A stretch of DNA of 64,000 nucleotides from Acanthosepion pharaonis (taxonomy: Eukaryota; Mollusca; Cephalopoda; Sepiida; Sepiidae), in the NCBI GenBank assembly GCA_903632075.3, contig CAHIKZ030005409.1:454001-518000 (forward strand), read 5' to 3'. The notes beneath the pieces are model-generated. The model made no database searches, had not been told where the DNA came from, and saw nothing but the letters and a program-made list of their open reading frames with translations. Positions 1 to 9,850 of this stretch are shown here, in pieces; positions within the stretch are counted from its first letter, which is position 1; each line of letters starts with the position of its first letter. A program made the translations under genes and the position numbers.

Positions 1-2150
1 TATACTATGAACAGATCAAGCTGATACCCAACAATCAAACAAATCCAAAGTTTTGTTAACAAAAAGAATGGTTGTTTGGTTTTAAGAGATCTGTTAATAG
101 CATAACTATACGTGTGCCAATACATTATTGATGCACGTGTATATTTTATCTTCTTTTCCCCGCCCTTTCTTTTGCATAGTATTTTAATTCCTCGATGAGA
201 GAGAAACGAAAACCGGTCAGCTGTTTCTAATATTTTTTCGTATTTTCATTTTTTGTAGCTTTATTACGTTTTGTCTCCATTTTCTTTTTTAAATAAGTTT
301 TTTTATAGCATTGCTTATAGTTTTTGATTATCTTCATCTGTATTGTTGAATTTAACCGATAGTCGTCGACTAGGGAATCGATATTTGACAACAAAATCAT
401 TTAGCAGTGTTTTAGATTTCTTTCATTTTTCAAAGTAATCTAAATCCTTTCAAAGTAATACAACTAAACTTTAGGGTTTCCTCCCTTGTTTTGATGGCAA
501 CTACCGACATTACTACTTACAATACTATACTTTGAGTTTTGTCAGCAAGTGGATAATTTTTACTCGCAAGGTGCAAATGGGTTTGATGCAGATTTGCAGA
601 AAAGTCAAACTTTTCATTTCCATAAATTATACATATAATTTTACAACATATTTAAGAGAAACAAAAGAACCTATGAATATAGATAGAAATAGAAAGCACA
701 TACATAATCATTTACACAATTCGAATTGCTTCTAATATCTTTGGTTGTTATATATATATTATATCATTTCGTTTATCAAGTATCCCTTTTCGGTTATTAT
801 GTCAATGGGTTCTTTCCTTATTATTTTCTTCCTGTTATGCCATTTCTTGCTTGTTACTACTGAACCAGACTATGTGGATTTTATTAACTGATCCAGAGAT
901 CGATCACTAGGTGAATGTAATACTTTTAACCACCGCCCCGAAGAATGTTAGTTTGCTTAATGCGGAGTAAAGTGTGTGTGTATGTGGAGGGGAACTTAAA
1001 TCTAATCTCAGTTTGACGTACGCTATCACGACAGGCTCGTACTGCTCTGATAATTTTTGTTTTTTATAATCAGATAAGAACAATAGTTGGAATAAATCGA
1101 TATATTACGACAAGCGATATATTTCGAATAAGGGTATTTATTGCTCAAACAAAACGCCTATCTTCATGTAAAATTGTGCAACTACATAGAATCAAATATC
1201 GTTAGCTGGAAAGGAGAAAATACAGGTTTTCTAGACGGGTTTCACTACTAAGTGTAAACTGCTATTTTTAGGGCATTTCCCAATTTTATTATTACTTAAA
1301 TCACTGTACATAACTAAAAAAAAAATAATTGAAGTTAACATGAACACAGATAGTGTAATTGTCCGATTTATTAAATAGTGTCACGTACGTTAACTTATGT
1401 TCACATTCACTGAGGATCCAGTAAGAATCGAATTCATTAACGAATTATATTGTTGTTCTCTTATAAGTCGCCTTTAAGAAATTTGTCTCTCCTCTTAAAT
1501 AGCTAATAGTGACCTCTCATTAGCATTAAGGTTTATTCCATTGTCTGAAGGCGCATGTATGTATGGAACGCGTAGCAACAATCTTCTATCTTGTCATTTA
1601 TTTATTTAGTATTTTAAAAGTTGTGTGTATGTTTTTTACTCATGTAAAGAAATGAAAGTTTTTATATTTGTATACGATTCAACAGATTCTATATAGCTGA
1701 TTAAACATCTAAAAACTTTCGTATGTGTAATGAAGAAGGCACTGTAAGTAGATATCTGCCTACATACACACCTCATGTTAATGTAGAACACAATGAAATA
1801 ACAGACTGATAAAGTGATTATTTAGGAAGATATGTAGACAAGATCGAGAAAAGTTTGAACGGAAACTGAGTATCGATATAAATATCATGTTTTAAATTAA
1901 TACAAAAGATTTTTTTCTATGAAGCAGATTGTTTATAGCGCCAGAGGTTGCTAAAAAATGGACACTTTTATCTATGTAAGTGTACGTGTCCATACACGCG
2001 TGTCACTCTCTGTTTCGGGCATATTTTAGTGAACGTATGCGCTTTATTACAATTTCTTTTGGGGGCTGATAGACTTGGAAAATCAGTTTCATTGCGTGTT
2101 TGCATCTCACGCAGAATTTAGAGTTTATGCGTCTTCAAGGAGAAGAGAAA
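1..2150. other. AT-rich intergenic sequence, no feature recognised
   Basis: No open frame with recognisable protein motifs on either strand, no long microsatellite and no transposon end that I can identify. The only open frame of note (532-735, 67 codons) is Lys/Asn/Ile-rich and looks like chance AT-rich translation. Confidence 0.6.
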
Positions 2151-2372
2151 AGAGAAAGATCTGGAGAAAAGGAAGAGAAAGAGAGTAAAAAAAGTTTGAA
2201 ATATAAATATAAAGATAGAGCAAGAATGAGAGAAAAAAATGTAAAATAAAGCTACCATCATGGGTTGACAATGATAGTGATAGTTACACATGATCAAACA
2301 GAAAAAGAACGAAAGAAAAAGAAAGAGGGAAAGAGAAGAAACAAAAAGTCTAGAACAATAAAGTGACAGTTA

Positions 2373-2373
<1 letters not shown>

Positions 2374-2452
<79 letters not shown>

Positions 2453-2463
2453 GACAGAGAGAG
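2374..2463. repeat. (GT)n followed by (GA)n compound microsatellite
   Basis: About 22 uninterrupted GT units pass directly into GA units interrupted by two CAGAGA variants. The surroundings (2130-2340 and 2590-2820) are also strongly purine-rich on the plus strand, so this is a polypurine island of roughly 700 bp. Confidence 0.95.
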
Positions 2464-3470
2464 TCTGATTCTAGAAAAATCGGGATGGTAATTTTTTAAA
2501 CTGGTAATTAAAAGTTGCTAAGTTTGTTGTGCCACTATGTAGATATTGAAATATCTGAATATGTATTATCAGTTTGGTTTAAAATAGTGCAAGAAAATGA
2601 GAGAAAAAGATAAATATAGACACAGATTGGGGTTTAAAAAGGGGAGAAACAAAAATAGAGAGTGAGTTAAAAATAAAATGAGAGGGGGTGAAAGAGAAAA
2701 AGTGAGAGCGTGAATGGAGAGAGGCATTCAGGATGCGGTTGAATGTAAAAGTAGAATGGGAAGTAAGGTACGGAACGATTAGACGGAAGGTCAGAAGGTT
2801 AACCCGTTGAAAAGCAATGAAAGACAAAAGATGGAGCAGGACAAGACAAGTAGCGGATGAAACAGAAATGTCATGGCGGAAAATTGCGTCTGAGAATCTC
2901 TATTTGATTGTAGCAATTGGGTTCGTTCTACAAACACAACCAGGAAAGAGCAGGAAAGAAAGAGAACAATGCAGACATGTGGGTAGGCGCTGTCACAGCT
3001 TTGTCATACCATTCTTTGACTTTTTTGTCTATTGTTTTTTTTGTCTTTCGTTGAAAATTATGTTACCTCTCACTGGAATTCAAACGTGCTTTTAACCGCA
3101 CCGGTTGTATCCTATACATTTTGCTAGTTTTTGTAAGTTAGTAAATAAAATACTGAAGTCATTGTGTTAAATTTGCTCATTCAGGAACAGTCAAGAAGAA
3201 TACTAATGAAACATGAAATTATTTTATTATATGAAACAATAAAAGTAACCATATTAATTCATGCGATTGAATGACTTAAAATCAAGACGAAATAAATTCG
3301 ATAATAATATTGATCAGATGGAAATAGCTTCATTAATTCAACAAATATGAAAGTTTGCCAAAGAAAATTTGATTTCATATGATTCCTGTTTCTTTGAATT
3401 CACACCCATATTTAAACCGTTGTGTTGCTAACGTCCTCCCAATATCAATATCCTATCAATATATTAAAAA
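2464..3470. other. Purine-rich then AT-rich sequence, no gene recognised
   Basis: The stretch to about 2820 is GA-rich, and its antisense Ser/Phe/His-rich frame is an artefact of that composition. The 92-codon plus-strand frame at 2817-3095 has no recognisable motif. Nothing else is supported. Confidence 0.5.
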
Positions 3471-3650
3471 GGTTCGGAGGCTCGATTTTTTTTTAATATG
3501 ATTTCTAAAATATTCAGGCCTATAGACGAAAAACAATATATTGTTTCAAAAAGAAACAGAGCGTCTACACAAATATGGGTATCTGCTAAAAATAACATTT
3601 AAAGTGATAAAAATATGTCGAATTAATAAGTAAAAATTATTAGAAATTGC
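3471..3650 (+). mobile_element. 5'-truncated tRNA-derived SINE (3' body)
   Basis: It shares the diagnostic 3' body of the full-length SINE at 57,104: an ATATTCAGGCC block (near 3514), then a TAGACGAAAA block, a GCGTCTAC block and a final ATGTCGAATTAATAA-like end. The tRNA-like head is missing apart from a possible B-box remnant (GGTTCG) at the start. Orientation is plus. Confidence 0.7.
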
Positions 3651-3929
3651 TATCTTTCTATATATTTCAGTTCATTTTATTATTTATCTTGAATTATACA
3701 CTCGACATTTTCGCCTTTGACGGTGTAATTTTTTTAGACAAATATTAATTACTTACCAACATTACATTTCCATACTTATTACTTTATAATGTATTCATTT
3801 CTCTTACAAATCCCTTAATGTAATACTGTTGAGTTGAAAGCTTATAGATTAATTTGTGTGTTTGATTGTGTGCGTGTGTGCGTGTGTGTGAGGGCGAGAG
3901 AAAGATGCGTATGTGTATATGCGTGTGCA

Positions 3930-3968
<39 letters not shown>

Positions 3969-3972
<4 letters not shown>

Positions 3973-4094
3973 TGAATAAATGATTCTTCTCATACTAGTG
4001 TTAACATAATTTTGACTCACCCGATATATACATATAAACAAATGCTCTATCTCCGATATTGAATACATCATTCCCCATAAATTCTGAAAATTTG

Positions 4095-4148
<54 letters not shown>

Positions 4149-4283
4149 TATTTACATTATTCGGACTATTGTCCTCATCTTTGTCGTCATATTTATTACA
4201 ACGTTATATATATATATATATTGTTTAAATTTCCAATATTTATGGGGAAAGATGTATTCAATATCGGAGATAGAGCATTTGTT

Positions 4284-4338
<55 letters not shown>

Positions 4339-4390
4339 GAGTCAAAATTATGTTAACACTAGTATGAGAAGAATCATTTATTCAGATTTT
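3969..4390. repeat. Large inverted duplication (palindrome) with mariner ends
   Basis: Left arm about 3969-4101 and right arm about 4222-4390 are reverse complements. Each contains one copy of the 28-bp mariner terminal repeat (3995-4022 and 4335-4362), about 25 bp of transposon interior and about 80 bp of flanking DNA including the TATTCAATATCGGAGATAGA block. The arms differ mainly in (TA)n length. The roughly 120-bp spacer holds two (TA)n tracts and a copy of the ATTCGGACTATTGTCCTCAT repeat also seen at 14.6 kb. Confidence 0.9.
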
Positions 4391-4894
4391 ACTGAACAAT
4401 CTCCACCTGTCCACCAGCACGATTGATGTACAAAAACAGCGATCAACAGTACAATTTAGTGCCTTGACACACATTTCTTCACAGGGAATGTTTGATATTA
4501 CACATTTTATTCTTGAGTCCTTCGATGTCTCTAATTTGTTTTGCTATAGACGCGATTCTTTATCATACTCCATAACCAAGGTGTAATTGACCCATATTTC
4601 TTTACAACTCCAACGGTGACTGCAAATGCTTACATACAAATGCTCTAAGAGTTTGCCATTGATAACATACCCCTACAAATCAGACGAGCAGAGTATTTCC
4701 AACAGAATGGTGCCCCATCTCATTTTGCCCGTACTGTTCGCGCTTGTCTCGATCAAAGTTTCCCAAATCGCGGCAGACCTATCCAACGATCTGACATCTT
4801 GTGACTTCTGGTTACAGGGTATGATAAAGGATTTGCGTGAAAGGTGCGTCAAGGCACTAAATTGTGCTAGTGTTAACATAATTTTGACTCACCC
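4335..4894 (+). mobile_element. Mariner-like DNA transposon, internally deleted, TIRs intact
   Basis: A perfect 28-bp terminal inverted repeat starting GGGTGAGTCAAAATTATG lies at 4335-4362 and 4867-4894. A TA dinucleotide precedes the left end, while the right end is followed by TGTATA. At 560 bp it is much shorter than a full mariner (about 1.3 kb). The interior carries only the C-terminal part of a transposase. A block near the left end (around 4446-4462, TACAATTTAGTGCCTTGAC) is the reverse complement of sequence next to the right terminal repeat, so the element is rearranged as well as deleted. It is non-autonomous. Confidence 0.88.
4690..4853 (+). pseudogene. Mariner transposase C-terminal fragment, frameshifted
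   Basis: Plus-strand translation gives FQQNGAPSHFARTVRACLDQ followed by SFPNRGRP. This matches the second catalytic block of mariner transposases, whose usual form is QQDGAPxHF. The expected Asp of the QQDGAP motif is Asn here, which should abolish metal binding. After about 35 codons the frame meets a stop. A one-base shift restores the expected DLTSCDFWLQGMIKDL block, which corresponds to the SPDLTPxDFFLWG region. The HTH domains and the first catalytic Asp are missing. It lies inside the element bounded by the 28-bp terminal repeats. Mutation, frameshift and deletion together mean no active enzyme. The superfamily call is firm; the exact clade is inferred. Confidence 0.85.
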
Positions 4895-4929
4895 TGTATA
4901 TTACAGTAAGGTTCATTCTTTCCAATGCC

Positions 4930-5440
4930 CGGGTGGCTACTCGAGGTAGAGGTTTACGTTAGGAGGCAATTTAACCCTAGTCTTGAACAGGTTAATATTG
5001 TAGTGATCGGGGAAATATCCTGCTGGGAGTCGGTCCCGCAGAGCAGTGGATCGCTGAAAGAAGCTGCTCGAGTGGAACATACTACTCACCGATAGAATAC
5101 GGAGGGAATGTGGGTGGGGTTTGCTACTATGTAAGTGTAATGCCGTATTCTTGCCATGAAGGTTTGACTTGGCGGGACCAGTAAGTGTAGCTCGCCCGAG
5201 CACTGAAAGTAGCAGTAGAGCTGCAAAAGGCTTGCCACATCCTGCATGTGGGAGAGAGGTTGGAGGGTAGAGAATAATTCGTCACTCACAAGGGCTCGGG
5301 AACGCTTTTGGACTCTATCTAGGTTTGAGCTCCCGTCCAAATATGACAAGAGTACTCCACCACGCCTGAACTGTCTCTTGTAAACGTAGAAGAAAGCAGG
5401 AGGAGACAGGTACTTACTAGAGTGGTACAGGGAGCGGTCC
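4930..5440 (-). pseudogene. CR1/Jockey-like LINE, C-terminal end of reverse transcriptase ORF
   Basis: Minus-strand reading gives SLYHSSKYLSPPAFFYVYKR, LDRVQKRSRALVSDELFSTL and QPLSHMQDVASLLQLYCYF, then, after a frameshift near 5200, FFQRSTALRDRLPAGYFPDH and LFKTRV. This series is the post-palm region shared by many invertebrate CR1/Jockey-type LINEs. In this window it recurs at 26.4, 37.0, 43.2 and 63.8 kb. The endonuclease and the catalytic palm are absent. On its 5' side (above 5440) it abuts a different LINE family, so the copy is 5'-truncated and the join is a nested insertion or recombination. It is non-functional. Confidence 0.85.
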
Positions 5441-5905
5441 ATGATATCTTTAGCATCCTTCTGTAGAACCATAAATCCGCTGCCCGTGTCACTTCTTCAT
5501 CTTTGAGGAGACCGTCCAACATTGGCTGCAGTAAAGGAGGACAAATATCACGCAGCAGTTCAGTATTTTTTTCTTTGTTACCAACAAAACCCTCCTGTCT
5601 CGTAATACTCTGCCTAGCTTTTGGAATGCGTCTTTAGCCATACTCATACGTCTTCGGATCTTTGTGTCGCACCTCCGTCCTCTGTCAGAACACTTCCCAG
5701 ATATTTAAATTTCCGTACCTACTTGTTTTAGTGCCCCAACCTGTAAATTGCATTTCGGTCTCATCTTTTTACTGATGACCATTCATTCCGTCTTCTTGTA
5801 GTCCCTTCTCACTTTCCTTCGCTACCTTGTGTAGGAGGTTTTGTAATTTCTTTTCCGTGTCTGCTGTCAGCACTGTGTCGTCTGCGTGTTTTGCTGAACT
5901 AATTC
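5441..5905 (-). pseudogene. RTE-like LINE fragment (post-palm region)
   Basis: The minus strand contains WMVISKKMRPKCNLQV, then an AKDAFQKLGRVLRDR block (tracks 5580-5680), then CVIFVLLYCSQCWTVSSKMK and LWFYRRMLKISWT (5430-5560). This is the same series as in the copies at 17.5 and 45.0 kb. Several stops and frameshifts interrupt it. The fragment starts just after the palm catalytic motif and ends exactly where the CR1/Jockey-like piece begins. The family name is tentative: it is the endonuclease-reverse transcriptase type with the KAFDKVRHKDL signature, which I place near RTE. Confidence 0.8.
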
Positions 5906-6333
5906 AAGTAGCTCGAGGTACTTGGGTGCTTCTTCGATGAGAAGTAATTTGAACAGGACCAGAAGATAAACGGGAGAAAGGACTGGTGGCACTGGGGACA
6001 ATGTAAGTGGGATACTTGGGTTTATGTTGTCTGTGACAGTAATTAGATGCATGTCATACCGCCCCACTTTTTCTCGTAGAGTCACTGGATGAATGTCCTA
6101 CATTGAAATGCTGATAGTCTTGGATAGTTTGGAGAAAAAAAAATCAAGCAACCAACCATCGCCTTTATCTTCAGTAAGAACTCGTTAAAAGCCGTATTTA
6201 TGGACATGTTGACCAACATGAAAGAGAGGCACTTGATCTGGGCATTCAGTCGTGTCCAAGACATTATCAAGGGCTTCCTTTTCTTCCTTTTTTCCTAAGT
6301 GTAGAAATCTTTTTAAAATTACGGATTACGAAT
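5906..6333. other. Unassigned sequence between LINE and mariner debris
   Basis: Two short minus-strand frames (5867-6085, 6082-6270) can be read but match nothing I recognise. Their downstream ends run into LINE sequence. Possibly an old 5' part of another element. Confidence 0.4.
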
Positions 6334-6565
6334 GTGGGCTGAAAAGTTCAGAGGCTGATTATGAAGGAGTGATGATAGAGCTGTGAAATCTTGCATGCAT
6401 TAATTTCAACACTTCTTATTAATAACTGCATTGTTTATTTCCAGGTACGAGGTTGGGCTGAAAAGTTCATAGGCTGACTATGAAGGTGTGATGATAGAGC
6501 TGTGAAATCTTGGATACATTAATTTCAACTCTTCTTATTAATAACTATAATGTTTATTTCCAGGT
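6334..6565. repeat. Tandem duplication of a mariner terminus, 119-bp period
   Basis: Two direct copies (6334-6445 and 6453-6565) share GGGCTGAAAAGTTCA, GAGCTGTGAAATCTTG and TAATTTCAAC blocks and both end TTTATTTCCAGGTA. The GGTTGGGCTGAAAAGTTCAT start resembles a mariner terminal repeat. It borders the transposase remnant that follows. Confidence 0.88.
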
Positions 6566-6960
6566 AAACTGACTGTTCAAAGAAGATTTTTTAATTTGTT
6601 GGTCTAAAAAGTCATCAATAGCAGATAATGATGTCATCATCACTGCGATACTGGTTCCCAACCAAGTTGTTTTTCATGTTGGGGAACAGATGATAGTCAA
6701 TTTTCCTAGGTGTTTGATTATGATTGCCTTTCGTAACTTCCTCAGCAAGTTGGCATAGTAATCTCCATTGATCGTGTGGATCTTTTGAAGATAGTTTATA
6801 AACACAATGCCTTTTGCATTCTCCAAAACTGAGGACATCACCTTTCCAGTATATAAAACGACCTTGGTCTTCTTTGGAACAGGTCAGGAGAGGTGTTTTA
6901 TCGTCAAAATCTTTGTTATTATTAAGAGGAAAGACCAAAGTATTTTTCAATATTTAAATT
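6566..6960 (-). pseudogene. Mariner transposase remnant (C-terminal half)
   Basis: The minus strand reads, in two overlapping frames, VLYTGKVMSSVLENAKGIVF followed by INYLQKIHTINGDYYANLLR, then DYHLFPNMKNNL and YRSDDDII. These match the mariner segment between the second and third catalytic residues (GKVM..VFWDxxGI, DYL..G.TING.YY..LL) and the DYHLFP block just after the third acidic residue. The segment that should contain the QNDNAP-type motif and the SPDLAPSDY approach is deleted: the frame jumps from the LR(K/E) block almost directly to DYHLFP. With the frameshift, the enzyme is dead. A duplicated element terminus lies immediately to its left (the 3' side). Confidence 0.85.
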
Positions 6961-7019
6961 ATATTTTTTAATCTTTTTTAGAACTTCAAAGTTGTCGTTT
7001 AAACTTTTTTTCTTGCATC

Positions 7020-8075
7020 AGTGGGTAATCATAAACTAGTATAGGGGAATTTTAGCCTCTTTTTGCGTCGAAAAACATTTTGACTTGAAAAGTATTTAAA
7101 AAATCAAGTAATTGTCGGATTTTAATGAAACTTCCAGGATTTATTGTAAAATGAATTAAATTATTTTAGAAACGTTTCTATTTTTTAGAAAATATTGGTA
7201 AAAATATATATTTTATATCCATTATCCCCCACCTCACTTATTCAATTTATGAAATTTTGAGAAATTAATTTTAGTTATAAGCTCACCTTTAAATTTAAAT
7301 ATTTGTAAAACGGTACTGAAAATCTATTCCGAGTCGTAATATAAAAAATGCAATAAAACTAAGACATTATTTAATTAGAAAATCTTTTAATTACTGTTAT
7401 GAATATTGTCTTAAGAAAAAATCTTTTTCGAAGAATAATACATTTTTATAAGAATTGTTTTCATTTTGAAAATTTTTTAATTAGAATAATTTATAAACTT
7501 TTAAATCTTTTAAAAGGCTATATTAATTTGTAGCGGTTACATTTTAAATATGTCTACCCCAGTATTTTAAAAAGCCTTTTGAATCTTTTGTGTGTATAAA
7601 CATACCAATTTTTGTAAATACAGGCGTTCATACACGATATAATCAGAAAATAAGAGCTGCGGTAGCTACAGTAAATTTAAAAACAAATTAACTAAAAATC
7701 AATTAAATAATTTAATAAAGATTACTTAAAATATTTTTCTAAATTTTAAAGATTACTGGGTAGTTAAACAAATATATAACAGAAAGAGCTCACATTATAT
7801 TCAACATTTTTTACATGTTCGCCGTAGAAAAATTCCCAAACATAAATCTCTCGCGATAGTTGGCAACACCTCATAAAAACATCCACGTCCGTAATAAAAA
7901 AAATGCTTTTCTTTTAACTAAAATTAATATTTGTTTCAAATCAGATTAATTAAACTTTAAATCAGTTATCTTCTTCAAGTTATGCTGACAGATTGTAAAT
8001 ATAGGTAAAATCAGCAATTTTTAGCGATTTCAAAAGACAAAATCCCAATCGATTTAAATTTATTTTGAAACAGAG
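7020..8075. repeat. Copy 1 of an unidentified ~1-kb diverged direct repeat
   Basis: It aligns by eye, in order, with 8650-9850. Shared blocks include TTTTAATGAAACTT (7118/8753), TGAAATTTTGAGAAATT (7248/8818), AGAATAATTTATAAACTTTT (7483/9097), CATACACGA (7630/9296), CACCT..GT..TAA (7869/9607) and GATTAATTAAACTTTAAATC (7945/9672). It is AT-rich, has no open frame and shows no terminal inverted repeats that I can find. Confidence 0.8.
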
Positions 8076-8243
8076 CAAAGGATCGTTCGATTGGCAAGAT
8101 CGAATTTACTGCTTATAAACTTCAGAGCTCGGTCATTTGTTTACATTTGATACGCCATGAGCAGTTATGAATGTACGTGAGAGATTCATGGAAGATTGAA
8201 GTTTACAAGCAGTAAATTCGACATTGCCAATCGGACGATCCTT
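8076..8243. mobile_element. MITE-like hairpin element with ~47-bp inverted arms
   Basis: Arms 8076-8123 and 8196-8243 are reverse complements with a few mismatches (AAAGGATCGTTCGATTGGCA against TGCCAATCGGACGATCCTTT at the ends). The spacer is about 72 bp. There is no coding capacity. It sits between the first diverged direct-repeat copy and a SINE; the SINE head begins at the last bases of the right arm. Confidence 0.8.
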
Positions 8244-8440
8244 TGTGGCCGAGCGGTTATAAGCTATATGACGGTTCCGTATAGGATGCAGGTTCGAATG
8301 GACGAATATTTTCTATGAAAACTTTTCGGATATTCAGGCCGGTAAATGTTATTTAATACTGTTTATTATAAACACAGCGTTTACTAAAATAGTCGTATCT
8401 ATAAAAACAATGTTAAACAAAAAAAAAAAGAATGATATCT
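8243..8440 (+). mobile_element. tRNA-derived SINE, near full length
   Basis: The head has a Leu/Ser-tRNA-like A box TGGCCGAGCGG at 8246-8256 and a B box GGTTCGAATGG at 8291-8301. This is the internal RNA polymerase III promoter layout with 35-bp spacing. The body carries ATATTCAGGCCGG (8329) and the TTTACTAAAATAGTCGTATC block, and ends in an A-rich tail (A11 near 8418). It shares its 3' body with the SINEs at 3.5, 57.1 and 57.5 kb. It is not a tRNA gene: the B box is degenerate and no acceptor stem can form. Confidence 0.82.
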
Positions 8441-8649
8441 TTAAATATATATATATATATGCAATTGTTGATTCAAATGTGTATTTAAATCTATCCACAC
8501 ATTTCATTTAATATACAATCCGTGTTTATCATTCTTTAAGTATATAATTATTTCTTACATAATATATATTAAAAAACTAAATCTCTACAATGAAAAGTAC
8601 ATTAGCATACACCATGAAGTTGAGAAATTGACACTTATATAGAAAAAAA

Positions 8650-9850
8650 CATACCAAAAATAAAACCACAATCATTTACATATTTGAACGTCTTTTTGCG
8701 GGGAAAAACATATTGATTACGAAATTCTGGAAAAAATCATGTAATTGTTGGATTTTAATGAAACTTTCAGAAAATCTTTGTAAAATATTTTTTTTTACAT
8801 CTGTTAGTCCCCATTTATGAAATTTTGAGAAATTCTTTTTTTTTTTTTTTGTTTATATTAGTAATAACGAAAAGTCCTTGAAGAATTTCAAACATAATAT
8901 TGTTTTTGGTCAAACAGGACCACAGTTACATAAATTCTGCTCTGAATTGTAAAATAAAGAATTCAATAAAACTAGAATATTATTAAATTATAAAAGCTTT
9001 TAGCTGCTTTCATAAATAAAGTATATTAAGAATTCTTTTTCAATGAATAATGGATTTTTGCAAGAAATGTTTCATTTTTTAAAATATGTTCAATTAGAAT
9101 AATTTATAAACTTTTAAATTTTTAAAATTCTGTATTAATTTGTAGTCGTCAAGTAATATTATTATTAAATAAAAACTGTATTTACTATTCATAAATAAAA
9201 AATCTCAGTACAATTAAACGACTCGCATTATCTTAAAAGGATTTTTGAATTTATTTTGTGCATAAAAGTTTCGATTGTTGTAAATCCGGACGTCCATACA
9301 CGACATTATCAGTAAATAAAAGCGGTAACTATAAAAAATTTAAAATTTATAGTTAATTTTTTAACACTTTTTTAACACTTTTTTAACACTTTTTCAACAA
9401 GCGCAATCGCACATCGCATGTAAGCCAAAGTACCTAAAATTCAAAAAAATATTAGAATGTTTAAAATATTTTAAGATTATTGGGCAGTTAAAAAATTTAA
9501 AAATGGTGTTTACGTTGTATTTGTGATGCAATTCTATTACAATTATCTCCTCCTTGCTTAAATTTCCCAAATATCAGGCTGTAATGCGTCAACACTACAT
9601 AAAACACCCACCTCCGTGTTAAAAATGCATTTTTATGATTTCAATCTAAAAATAATATATTTTTCAACTCAGATTAATTAAACTTTAAATCAGGTAAGGT
9701 TTTTCAAATAACGTTTCCGAAATATATATTTTATTTTGGAAATTTTTTCATAAAGAATGTTATGTTGTGTTTACAGATTTGTCAATATGGACGATTTTAT
9801 AAATTTCACTGATAATAAAAAAAGAATTCCAATCATTTTAGAATCGGTCT
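8650..9850. repeat. Copy 2 of the unidentified ~1-kb diverged direct repeat
   Basis: Same orientation and block order as the copy starting at 7020, with extra insertions, including a short tandem ACACTTTTTTA repeat at 9363-9400 and a T-run at 8837. Divergence by eye is roughly 25-35 percent, implying an old duplication or two separate insertions of one family. Confidence 0.8.

Noticed and set aside
8243..8301. tRNA gene
   Set aside because: A and B boxes are present, but the acceptor, D and T stems cannot form and a SINE body follows directly. The same holds for 14,218, 42,785, 57,104 and 57,455.
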